Assembly: GCA_032622095.1 (NCBI GenBank)
Contig: CP136061.1
Coordinates: forward strand, 235,927,815-235,991,814
DNA from: Siphonodentalium dalli
Lineage: Eukaryota; Mollusca; Scaphopoda; Gadilida; Siphonodentaliidae
Direction: 5' to 3'
Length of the DNA: 64,000 nucleotides
Shown here piece after piece: positions 54,099 to 64,000 of the stretch. The translations under genes were made by a program, and so were the position numbers. Within the stretch, counting starts at the first letter, position 1, and each line of letters starts with the position of its first letter. The notes below the pieces were generated by a model that was not told the DNA's origin, searched no databases, and saw nothing but the letters and a program-made list of their open reading frames with translations.

Positions 54099-56618
54099 TA
54101 CCTACATTAGTGAATCAAATCGATTAGCGTGTACCCAGGAACTTTGCCCGCTAAAAATGGAAGCATTAAACGAATATTGCCGATTATTTCAGGCATATCG
54201 ACGCACCATTTCAGAAAACAATACTCCATAATTCGGGATGATTTTTGTCCGATAAACAAACGTCAATGATGCCGACAATGAGAATCCCCGTACATACGTT
54301 ATAAGAATGAAGTTTCTGACTATTTTTATATAAAATTCATGAAAATAACTTCTTTATTGTGTATTCCCCAATCGACCACCACAGGGGAGTGTTCCATGTC
54401 ACTTTAAGGTTTAACCAAACCACTCCAATATTGAGTCCGAGAACAAGTTGGATAAATTTTAAAATAGAAAAATAAATGGCACAAACTTTACAGGAGTGGT
54501 AAAAACTATACATGCGTTATATACAGTAAATAACACTTTACTTGTGACAGAAATTGAAAAAAAATGATACGTTCTTCACAACTGAAATCCGACTTTGTGC
54601 GCACGCACAGTTATTGTAGTTGAGCAATTTCCATAAAAAAAAATAAAAGTAAATCCTGATTTGGAAGATCTCTATCAAGAATGTTTTGTCGAAAAACCCA
54701 TACATTATTATGCCACAGAACATGAGTTTATTCTCATGTTTTTGAAGTGATCGTTCGAAATTGTCACATAAAGGTATCACACAGCTCTGTGTGACTATCA
54801 CTGTGTTCAGTTTATCCTTCATGCATTCATTGAACAATCTCATGATTAATCCCGAGTGGGATTTGGACCAGGATGGCTATGTCAAATGTTATGCTTGGGT
54901 AGTTGAGTGAACCTGACCCACCCTATAAACAAGACACCACAGTCGGTGCCAAACATAGCTGTTTACTTACCTGTTACGTTGAGTCACAACTCATAACCTC
55001 ATTGGGGAAAATTGAAATTAAATACATTTTGGTACCATAACATGTGGATTTCTCAACAAAACATTTCTTACGGAATTCTCATTAAAGGCACGTGCGGCCT
55101 TAATTGTCGAAAATATTCATATTTGTTCCAAACACCGTAAACAGAAAAACATTAAAACGCATACATTTCCGTTCATATATACAATGACCACCGCGTAAAC
55201 AGCATGTTATCATAAATACCTACTATATTTTACCTAAGCAAGAGCCTGATTGTGTTACAGAAGACAGCACAATGCTACTGGCTAATCACACACAAATGGC
55301 ATAAACGCTCTTTATTAGTTCCATATCAGGTATTCAACAACAAAGAACGCTCTTTATGTTTACCATCATAATATAAACAAACACCAGAAAAGTAACTTTT
55401 TATGCTTTTGTTTACATAAATAACAATGGTCAAACATATGACCATAACATACTGTTTATGCGATATTTATTATTTGTATACGGACAAAGTCTATCTACAT
55501 TTTGATGTTCATTCTGTTGTGGCGGGTTTTGACGGGTGGAGATATTTTCACAGGATACCCACCGCCAAGGCCAACCGTGTCTTTAATCAAAATATACTTT
55601 CATTTATGGAAATTATCTAACTGTTATGTATCTACATTCGCACAAAGTCAGATTTCGGCTGGCAAGTGCCACATATATTTTTAACCTGTTTCCAGTATAG
55701 TGTTATCTACTACATATAATAAGATTGTTAGTTGTTTTCTGTGAATATTGTGACATTTTTTAAATACTTTTCTACCAGTTTTAAAATTTTATAAACATTC
55801 CATGGGGCCATATTGGACTGCTTTGGTTAAGCCTTAAGAACGGAGACGGGTGTGGCGAAGCGGGTTTGGTAGGTGTCTCATTCTGTCCGATACTACATAA
55901 GATATTATAGTTATTGTTAGATGTGTTCCAGGATAAAACTTCCTTATAAGGCTAATTGTATAGACGTGGCAGCTTAAATGATATAGTATAAGAACATACA
56001 AGCCTAATTAACAAGATCATGTTCTTAATTTGTTATGACTGGTAGTCACCATTGTATAGTCGATTGATGGGTAAATATTATCATCCTATAGTAAACAATA
56101 GTATGATAACGTCATAAACAAGGGGATAGTGATATCTCAGACCTTATTTGGACGCATGATGCACCAAACGTTGGAATAATTACTCGGGTCAAGAACTATA
56201 GACTCATTCCCGCTTAGACCACTGAACCACCAACTCTGTTCATATACCTACTGTGCTTACCGGCAGAGACTTATTTAAATATAAAAGTCTCAAATCTTAT
56301 GGACTCTTCATTATTCCCGTACACGCCCACTTCACACTTACCACTGGACAACGGGTAACATTCCACATTTGGTCAATATTTTCAACATTTGGAAATTACC
56401 TGAATCAATGGCACAATATCAATTGTGATTCTTCCGACAGATTGAGTTCCCAGACAATATCTGAATGGGTGTATCTTTAACCAAGATTCCGGATCCGTCA
56501 AAATAATCTTTTTCACTGAACCGAGGACAAAGGCGATCTGGAGCGGATAATCGCATTGTGAAGCAAGTCGGCGCGGATGGCGGTGCCTTTGGCATATGGC
56601 ATGTGCCGTGTATAATTA
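54099..56618. other. Mostly unannotated stretch
   Basis: About 54540-54660 (minus) and 55590-55675 (plus) share TTTATGGAAATT, CGCACAAAGTCnGATTTC, so they may be the decayed ends of an inverted-repeat element of about 1.1 kb. Two AACGCTCTTTAT motifs lie at 55304 and 55346. No gene seen. Confidence 0.35.
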
Positions 56619-57222
56619 TGTTACAGTCAGATTGTGAAACCAGTCATTTCGTGAAATGACTAAACTTTTCAGTCATTTCGTGAAACCACTGTGAGGGCCA
56701 GTCACTTCATGAAATGACTGCAAATTCCAGTCATTTCATGAAATGACTGAAATTTAGTTATATTCTTTACACAATCTGACTAATTTCAGTCAACTTGTGT
56801 AATTTCACTTGTATACTGCTATAATTCACAAAATGACTGGGTGAGCAGTTTGATCTTAAGAAAACACTGAATTGTAATCACCTGATCAATATTAAGATAG
56901 ACAAACTCTGTAATAGCCGGTGACACAGCAGTTTGAGCTGCTCGAACAAGTGACTCTAATCATTTGAAACTATTTCAGTGTATATTTTATGTTTCTATTA
57001 CATTCATGATTTATTATTATGAATACAAATTAAATCAAGTCCTAATTTTATGTTCACAATTGAAGTCCCCGAACCAAAAATAGTATTCAGTCATTTCGTG
57101 AAATGTCTGACCACTAATTTCAGTCATTTCATGAAATGACTGGAAATTTCAGTCATTTCACGAAATGACTGACCCTCACAGTGGTTTCACGATATGACTG
57201 GTTTCACAATCTAACTGTAACA
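56619..57222. mobile_element. 604-bp TA-flanked element made of short palindromes
   Basis: The ends are TGTTACAGTCAGATTGTGAA and its complement (one mismatch), flanked by TA (56617-56618, 57223-57224). Both halves are lined with the palindrome CAGTCATTTCRTGAAATGAC(TG), at least seven copies, plus CACTGTGAGGG and its complement. The middle (56800-57060) is unique. TA duplication suggests a Tc1/mariner-type MITE. Confidence 0.85.
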
Positions 57223-57270
57223 TATATAACATCTAGCAGAATGTTTATTCAGTGACCAGTCTCTTCTCAG

Positions 57271-57350
57271 TGTTGATTGATTGATTGATTGGGATTTAAC
57301 GTCGTTTCAGCAACAATGCCAGTTCACGACGAGAATAAACAGATTATCAA
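57271..57350 (-). mobile_element. SINE 3' tail fragment (mollusc-type)
   Basis: On the minus strand it reads GTTGCTGAAACGACGTTAAA then TCCCAATCAATCAATCAATC. This resembles the (ATCA)n-tailed 3' end of SINEs common in molluscs (recalled, not searched). The tRNA-like head is absent, so it is a 5'-truncated copy. Confidence 0.55.
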
Positions 57351-58072
57351 AATCGAGTGAAGCAATTGTGATTAGAAACTAAAGTGAATTATACTAAAAC
57401 GAATTTTAAATATTTACACTTTAAATACTGATTTGTAGCTCAGTTTCAAGTATATCGTCTAGAATGGATAATAATGTACAGCACAAATCATTCTAATTGA
57501 ACATAAGATCGCGCATGACATGTATGTCGGAGACTATAAACATACAATGCATATGTAATGAACACATATGATGGGTGATGAAATAAAACAATATAATAAA
57601 AGTATTATATAGTCATTTGTATTTTAAATGAATGACAAAGATTAAAAAGTATCAAAAATTTTAAAATATCACAGTAGGTGATGACAGATAGAAATTGTAA
57701 AACATATTGGGTCTTGTCAAAAGACCCTTCATGTTCGTAGCGTGTAAGTTACCTGGCTCTTATTGGATTGGAGAAGAGATATTTACGAATGGTGTCTTTT
57801 GATATGTAGCAACCATAGCCTCATATATGTTGCTGGTCCAGGTGTGGCGATGTTAGTCCGCCTGGGCTTAGCGTTTGTTAACTTCACATTTGAATATAAT
57901 GGGAAATAAAGATGTGCATCGGTACTACTATGTGTCCTAGCCAAATATTCCCCGCTGTGACAGTTCCGATGGTGATGTCCGTGAAATTGGAGTAAAAAGA
58001 CCTACTGCTGTCCATATGTGTTGCCTTTCTTTTTTCGATTTGTCGTATTCGGCTTGTCGTATTTCAGATTGT
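57351..58072. other. Unannotated stretch
   Basis: AT-rich up to about 57700, then more balanced sequence leading into the LINE ORF1 relic on the minus strand; the latter part may be LINE-derived. No gene called. Confidence 0.35.
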
Positions 58073-58563
58073 CTAAGGAATTCTAATTCTTCTGCTATTA
58101 TTTTTTTTCTCTTTGAGCTGGTGTCTCATCGTCTGCTGTATCGGAATCGGATGTTGGTGCTTCGGTTGTTGTAGGTGAAGACTCTGGTTCGATGTACTCC
58201 TGATCTTCGAGATGAAGTCGGAGGTGTCCGCATCTACACGTGGTGCTGGGGGAGAGTCAATCACCAACTGCGTAGTACTCTCGGATACGCGGGAGGTGTC
58301 GTCTGGTGTAGCATCAGTCGACTTCCACACGGCCATTTGCTCTGCGTCCCTCTTCATCCTGGATGGCGTCTTCTTTTTGTTACGAGTCTTCATAGCTGAG
58401 TTGGTAGTCTCCGGAAAAGAGCCCTGATAAGGGCTGTGTCGTGCCGTACTGGAAGTCCAAAATCAGCTGGATTCGGCCTCGGTCATCATGGAGCGTCCAG
58501 TTCACATACGACGCAGCATGCATGTGTGCCTTCATGGTCTCTGGGGATTATCGGTGGTGTGGT
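58073..58563 (-). pseudogene. LINE ORF1-like relic, frameshifted
   Basis: Minus strand. From about 58563 an ORF reads YVNWTLHDDRGRIQLILDFQ, then QLSYEDS and stops. Overlapping in another frame, 58393-58073 starts MKTRNKKKTPSRMKRDAEQM and is Lys/Arg- then Ser/Thr-rich for 106 codons. The order W-T..D..G.I.L.L, then KKKSPSR-RRD, is typical of the C-terminal part of ORF1-like proteins carried by mollusc and cnidarian LINEs (recalled pattern). One frameshift near 58390 separates the halves. It could also be a diverged host gene, but no exon signals support that. Confidence 0.42.
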
Positions 58564-59093
58564 TATGGGAGCTGGTGATCGGTACTCTCTGGTGTTCAGA
58601 CGAATTGTGTGGATGACTGAATCTGTATTATGTGATAATCGGAATGACAGATTTTATTGATTCATACATATCATGCAGCTTAATTTTCGAGTCACATATG
58701 TGGGTTACATGATGTCTCACTTGTCAAGGTATTCACTCATGACACATTCTCGGTTGTTTGACATCACTTGCAGTATTCGGTCAGGCAAATATAGTAGCCT
58801 CATTTTAAACATATTAATTTAGACGATAAATGTTAATAAAATAATACAGGTTTTGAGTGTAAACAATTATGCTAAAACATATGTGATTAAACTTTTGTAT
58901 ATCATTATACATATGCGATAATTTTAAAAAAAGTCAAGGCTTGTTTGTGTAGCCTACATTAGATATACTCAGTCCGATTTGACACAAAATCAACATCATA
59001 ATTCTACGTTGTAACTTGATAGCAAAACATCTCTGAATTATCAACCGTGTACTGGGCACAGACACAGGGTGTGTTAATCGGACATCATTCGTA
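58564..59093. other. Unannotated stretch
   Basis: No coding or repeat signal recognised; may include more of the LINE at its left edge. Confidence 0.3.
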
Positions 59094-59300
59094 TCACATA
59101 GGCATCCACAAACCCGTCCGTAATAATAAGTCAAATACTGTCACAAAAGTTAATAATTTAGAACACTCTTTATAATCACATAGGCAACCACAAATCCGTC
59201 CGTAATAATATGTCAAATACTATCACAAAAGTTCAAAATTGAGAGCACTCTTTATTATATGTACCACTTTCTGGCAACATAAGTATGGACGCTCTTTATG
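59094..59300. repeat. Two 83-bp tandem units ending in the CTCTTTAT motif
   Basis: CACATAGGCATCCACAAACC...AACACTCTTTATA (59094-59176) is repeated as CACATAGGCAACCACAAATC...AGCACTCTTTATT (59177-59257) with about 88% identity. A third motif, GACGCTCTTTATG, follows at 59288. Each unit thus terminates in a variant of the dispersed 13-mer. Confidence 0.75.
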
Positions 59301-60230
59301 CGAGGCGATCTTTGGATTTTTTGCCAGGCTGACAAAGTATTCAAAATATATTAAAACTTGTTCTCTTGAAAGTCGTTATCTGGTCATCAAAACGTCATAT
59401 TGGGCTCATGGGTCCGACCTAATTATTTTCTGGTATAGAACACTTATTTAATGTGGTTTAATGGTGTCAAATCGGACAGGGTGTTTATAAGGCTGGCGAG
59501 CAGAATAGATATAAACACAATTCATGATATTATGACAAATATTCATATTGTATTAGAACTTCTTCTTTTGAAGTGGTTATCTGGCAATCACAAGCTCGTG
59601 GTAATGGGTTCATGTGTTTGATCTGATGTTGGTATAGAAAATCTTGGTGAAGGGAATTCTGAATCATTTGACATAAAATAGGACAGGACACCTTTAATGA
59701 AGGCATGTTAATGCGATTTCCCGAATTAAACATCATTTGTCGGTCCTCGCTACCAATCCGACAGATCACGCCATGCATGGATCTCTACTCTTGCAACGCC
59801 TGTATAGATCATGGACACCAGTGCAAACCTGGGGACGTTTGATGTTCTGAGTTTTTTGTTCAATATTATACAATTCAAAGTAAGAACAGATCAGAGCATC
59901 AGAAAGTTCCCATGTTTTGAACAGGCGGAACATGATGTCTAGGCATGCGATTTAGAAGTTCATGGTATGATCTAAACGTGCCCACAAAACAACTCTGTAT
60001 ATATATCAATTACTACATACATGTATCCAAACCTATAGCGACATTTAAATATAAGGTAATTAAATGATGTAAATATCTTGTAAATGGTCGATATTAGGAA
60101 CACATCAAGAGGACGGTCCGATATGTCACTACATTTGACAAAATTGTATATACCAATTTTCAGTTTACTATATGCAAGAGTAAACTGGGAAATATTTGAA
60201 ATTATTATCATTCGTAATACATGTTTCTTT
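59301..60230. repeat. Diverged duplication (about 59335-59460 and 59545-59700) and flank
   Basis: Both parts share TATTAnAACTT, TTnTnTTGAAnGnnGTTATCTGG, ATGGGT, TGGTATAGAA in order. The remaining sequence has no gene or repeat that I can name. Confidence 0.5.
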
Positions 60231-60274
60231 TTCTCTCCTATCAATGTTTATTCTAACGAAAGGAATGTGAAACG

Positions 60275-60535
60275 TATGTACAAGACATCTTGCTCCAGTT
60301 CGTATCACGACATTGGGTTTATCGCGATTGATAATCGCGGACTGGGGTCATCATCTTCAATGCACTTTGCGTTGATTCGTGTGTGTATTATGGAATGTTT
60401 AATTGCTATCTTATCTCTCTCCCGTCCGTTATCGCATGTTTCTTCGGAATAAGTAACGTGTGTACAAGTCATCTTTCTTCGGTTCCGGGACATGAATCCG
60501 TGTTTTTCTCGATTGATAATTGGGGACTAGGTTCA
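60275..60535. repeat. Two-unit tandem duplication of about 185 bp spacing
   Basis: ACAAGACATCTTGCTCCAGTT...CGATTGATAATCGCGGACTG and ACAAGTCATCTTTCTTCGGTT...CGATTGATAATTGGGGACTA repeat with divergence near 15-20%. Non-coding. Confidence 0.6.
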
Positions 60536-62039
60536 TTTAAGATCAATTGTAATTAGTATATTGGTGATCTTCTGATACCTCCGGGTCGTTCGGGGCAAAT
60601 TTGTTGGAAATTCCTATAAAAATCCGCATGCAAATGCACATACCATTACTTTAATAATATTGACAATTATGAAAGTAATTGTATGAATGGTTATTGGTGC
60701 ATTTTTATAATAATTTCTAACAACTGTGGTACTGACTATCCAATTATTTCTGTTTGCGTGCCATTTACTCGTTCATGTTCTCTCAGGTACCTTTTACGGC
60801 AAATATCTCAAAATAAATGTGATTTTATTAGCTACTTTGTTTGCAAATTTATTCGTCTTTCGCGCATATCGTAACTGCCGACTGGTTCATCCAAGGTCAG
60901 AATATTGATGAGGCTCTGCGACAGAAGAACCGGTTAACTAAAAATAACCAATCCGAATTAAAAGCTAATTAGTAAATCTTCCCAAACCAATTTTACGATC
61001 ACCTGGTAAATAGAAATGACAAATACGTTGCAATCAACGTCATTCGTGACACACAAAATAAACAGACACACATAGCATACTAGTCGAAAACGATATGATT
61101 AGAATAAAGCTATAAATAAGAACGCTCTTTAATTTAGGCCGCTATTGGGTAATAGTCCAGTGCATTTATGAGAAAATAGGGCTGAACCTCAAAATAATTG
61201 CAACACAAAAGATTTGGTTTTATTTTGGTTGGGAGCATCATGGAGTATACTCAGCTAAAAATCAACAAAAATCTGAACATGCGAAATGGCCTTTTTGAGG
61301 CAAAAAGTGGCGAAAATGATGAAAAATTTGTGAAAAATGGAGATTAACATTTTTTTTTTATAACTCTTGATGTAAACATACAATTGTTATATTTTCATAA
61401 TGATAAACTGTGGTACAGTTGTATCCAAGATTTTGTATCATTTTATTTTATAAATATTGATTAAATTTTCGAAATTTTGGTCAAAAAGTTGAAAAATTTG
61501 CCAAAATTCAGTGAAAACTGGAAGTCTACAATAACTCTTGATGCAGTTGTAAAATTGTCATAACTGGGCTTGGAATTATTGTTATATAGTATTATCAACA
61601 ATTGTGGATTTTGTTCATGTCATTACTACAAGCAAATAATCAAAATATTTTAGGATGAAAAGATGTAAAAATGGCAAGAAATCAGAGAAAATGGAATTTC
61701 ACATTAATGTTTATGCATTAGAAAATTGCCATAGTTGGACTTGGACTGTTGTCAGTCAGTTATATATGGGATTTTCCATCAAGTTTGGGCCAGGTTGTGG
61801 TATCAAGGTGTCCATATATTGTGTCAAAATAGTGAAAAAAGAGAAACAATATAGAAATTCATTAAAAAATTTAGAATTTTGAAAAAATAATAAGTCTGGA
61901 TGATCGTTCTGATTTTCTGATAAAGGCATGTGCACTTATTGCTTTTGCAGTAGTCTATTAACCAATTATAAGCAACATACTAAAAATCAAAAAGGATCAA
62001 GAAAGGCGAAATTGATCAATTTTGTGAAATCAATTTAGT
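60536..62039. other. Unannotated AT-rich stretch
   Basis: Short degenerate words (GTGAAAAATGG, CATAACTnTTGATG) recur between 61200 and 61900. An AACGCTCTTTA motif is at 61121. It may belong to the left arm of the large inverted repeat whose right arm leaves the window. Confidence 0.35.
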
Positions 62040-64000
62040 AAAATTTGGTAAAATTTTATAGCTTTTCAAGGATGTTTATAAAAAACTTCTTTTCACATGT
62101 GCTTCCATTTATATATCCATTTTTTGAGTACACAATCCTGATTACAGAACAGAAAACATTTTCCAGATGCGTTGAGAATTTTTCGAGTTATGTGCCTCCA
62201 AAATTGGGAGTTTGTCTAATTTCGGAGCCTCAATTTCTGAAGAATTAGCTAAAATCCATATTTTAGGGTCTAGTATTTTAAAAACTAGAGAACAATGAAG
62301 GGATATCTTACTGTTGTGTTAGTTGCCTCACTATATTGTGCACAAAAAATGATTTCTTTATGCATCTATGATCGAGAAGACAAAAATATTCTTAAACAAA
62401 ATGTGTGTTCCATTGTATGGACTTAGCCAAATTTGCCTTGTGACACAGAACTGGTGTGATGAAATACCATATTTGAGGTCATACAACTCAATAAATTGAT
62501 ATTCATATGCCCTGTATTTCTCATAACCTCTTACGTATACTGGGTTAAATACACTGTGCTGGAATTGCTAAACACATATGTGCCATAATCAACTTATGGC
62601 CCTATGAATCCTTTGTATTGACTCTTTTCCAATAATGCCATTTTGGACTGTTTTGTGGTGTTTTTGTCCATTTTAAAGTTTTTTTTTGTGCACAAATAGT
62701 AAACAACAATGAATACAATTAGTGTTTAATGTGTAAAATCATTTGAACGTTCCTCCTAAAACACTTAGTGTTCGGAAAAATATGATTACATTGGTTATGC
62801 CAATCAACAGTCACTGGATTTCACATATTTGTCAAGAAACTGACTCCAAATTTGATTGTTGATAATGGGGTAGGTGAAATCACAAAGGCTATGATCTTGT
62901 CACCATATTCTAGTCATTGGAGACAAAGGGTTATTTTATTCCAGTTTGTGCAGATTATTCTTGCATGGTAAACAGTTTAGTACTTTAATAATTATTAGAT
63001 GTTTATTTAGAACTTTTATCAGCATGTTATATAGAACCAGCCCGAATTAATGATTCGCCATTTCGCCATTGAGTTACAACAAAAAGGATCGTAGCTCTAA
63101 ATATGAACATCAAAACAGGAGGCAGTTTACTCTGTATGAAAGAATAAGGTTTGTAGGAGCTGATGATGTTAAAGTTTTATGCATCAATGTCCATATTTTC
63201 TATATTTTGTCAATATGGTTTTCCCTACCCCATTTTTCAGATATTCAAATTTGGCATCAGTTTCCAGAAAAATTAGTGACATTCATTGACATATCCAACA
63301 TAAGGCATTTATTTCAACACTAAAGTGTTTCAGGAGGAAAGTTCAAATGATTTTGCAAATTAAACATACATTGTTTTTACAATTTATACCCACAAACCTT
63401 TAAATATGAACAAAAAAGGCCCCAAAATGGCATTTTTAGATGAGTCAATTCTAAAGATTAATAGGGCCATAATTTGATTTTTTACACCATGATTTCGGAA
63501 ATTCCTTTACAATGTGTTTAACGATGTATACTTAAGTGGTTATTAGAAAGACAGGGGATATGGATATATAATTATTGATTTGTATGACATCAAATATGCT
63601 ATTTCATCACGCCGGTTCTGGACCACAGGCAAATTTGGCTGTCCATACAATGGTGGAACACACATTTTGTTAAAGAATATTTTTGTCCTCTCAATCATTG
63701 ATGCATAAATAAATCATATTTTGTGCACAACCTAGAGAGGAAATGACTAAAACAACAAGGAATCCCTTAATTTGTCTTTATTTTTTAAAATACAAGACCA
63801 TAAAAAATGGATTTTAACTAATTTTGAGAAATTGAGCCTCCGAAATTAGACAAACTCCAAATTTTGGAGGCACATAACTAAATAAATACTGAACGTATCT
63901 AGGAAAGGTTTTCTGTTCTGTAATCAGGGTTGTGCACTCTACAAAATGGATATATAAATGGAAGGACATGTGAAAGGAAGTTGTTTATAAACATCCTTAA
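62040..64000. repeat. Large inverted repeat, right arm cut by the window edge
   Basis: The left arm, about 62050-62800, pairs with the right arm, about 63310-64000. Matching pairs include TTGGAGGCACATAAC with its complement near 62190, GAGCCTCnGAAATTAGACAA with its complement near 62225, ATCATATTTTGTGCACAA with its complement near 62340, and TTCAGGAGGAAAGTTCAAAT with its complement near 62750. Arms are about 75-80% alike. The loop (62800-63310) is unique. The outer right arm continues past the end of the window, so the true size is unknown. No ORF is convincing. Confidence 0.8.

Larger units (their letters stand above)
24922..61132. repeat. Dispersed 13-mer AATAAAGAGCGTT
   Basis: Exact copies on + start at 24922, 25029, 25230, 26506, 26711 and 30153. 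On - (AACGCTCTTTATT) they start at 25717, 27211 and 55304. One-mismatch copies start at 27813, 27984 (both TATAAAGAGCGTT) and 55346. Looser forms are near 25263, 26743, 28466, 28640, 43774, 59161, 59244, 59288 and 61121. Some pairs reflect the tandem duplication at 24.9-29.4 kb, but most have unrelated flanks. The left 24.9 kb of the window shows none that I could see. The 5' half is the polyadenylation hexamer AATAAA. Function unknown; this entry spans the range, and the bases between the copies are not part of it. Confidence 0.8.

Noticed and set aside
58175-58427. Two overlapping plus-strand ORFs of 71-74 codons
   Set aside because: They are antisense to the LINE ORF1-like relic and have no features of their own.

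Overview
The window looks like nuclear DNA from an invertebrate animal. It is AT-rich and gene-poor, with split genes (GT..AG introns) and dozens of nested transposable elements. A mollusc or another lophotrochozoan fits best. The hints are a tRNA-derived SINE, a SINE tail of the kind frequent in mollusc genomes (57.27-57.35 kb), 5S-rRNA-derived repeats, CR1/Jockey-type LINEs and a small secreted lectin-like gene. This assignment is inference; no species marker is present.

The one convincing host gene is on the + strand and spans about 49 kb. Exon 1 (2982-3297) has a TATA box, a signal peptide and a PAN/apple-like cysteine domain. Exon 2 (45790-45963) carries the first half of a C-type lectin domain and exon 3 (about 52088-52323) the second half. 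The first junction is phase-compatible; the second works only with a weak acceptor. Joined, they encode about 241 residues, presumably a secreted PAN-CTLD protein. Intron 1 is about 42.5 kb and is packed with mobile DNA.

Layout. 0.1-0.95 kb: 48-bp minisatellite. 1.77-2.17 kb: piggyBac-type MITE. 2.9-3.3 kb: exon 1. 3.5-8.4 kb: local duplications, a 2.15-kb TIR element with a SINE inside it, and a LINE scrap. 10.96-11.37 kb: MITE with 9-bp target duplication. 13.9-20.2 kb: Ty3-type retroelement with an intact 1692-codon ORF and a peculiar leader. 22.8-23.3 kb: Tc1/mariner-type MITE. 24.6-29.4 kb: THAP-like ORF, then a tandem duplication rich in the 13-mer AATAAAGAGCGTT, with a 1.57-kb insertion in copy 2. 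29.4-31.3 kb: TIR element. 31.3-31.8 kb: two 5S-derived repeats. 32.3-35.2 kb: a 2979-bp element whose inverted ends are roughly 350-bp tandem arrays. 36.1-37.9 kb: 903 bp between two apparently identical 451-bp repeats. 39.0-42.2 kb: 5'-truncated LINE (minus strand) with an open 1039-codon ORF. 42.4-45.4 kb: MITE, Helitron-like segment, broken LINE ORF1.

Intron 2 (46-52 kb) holds a long hairpin, a TIR element with 8-bp target duplication, degenerate tandem repeats and a TTAA MITE just before exon 3. Beyond the gene lie a hAT element (53.1-54.1 kb), a palindrome-rich TA-flanked element (56.6-57.2 kb), a LINE ORF1 relic (58.1-58.6 kb), short tandem duplications (59-60.5 kb) and a large inverted repeat that runs off the right edge (62-64 kb).

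All repeats, identities and target duplications were read by eye, so unlisted copies and small coordinate errors are likely. The sequence most in need of explanation is the 13-mer AATAAAGAGCGTT (nine exact copies plus about ten close variants). Next are the Ty3 element (no recognisable capsid, no LTRs found) and the 3-kb element with arrays in its ends.
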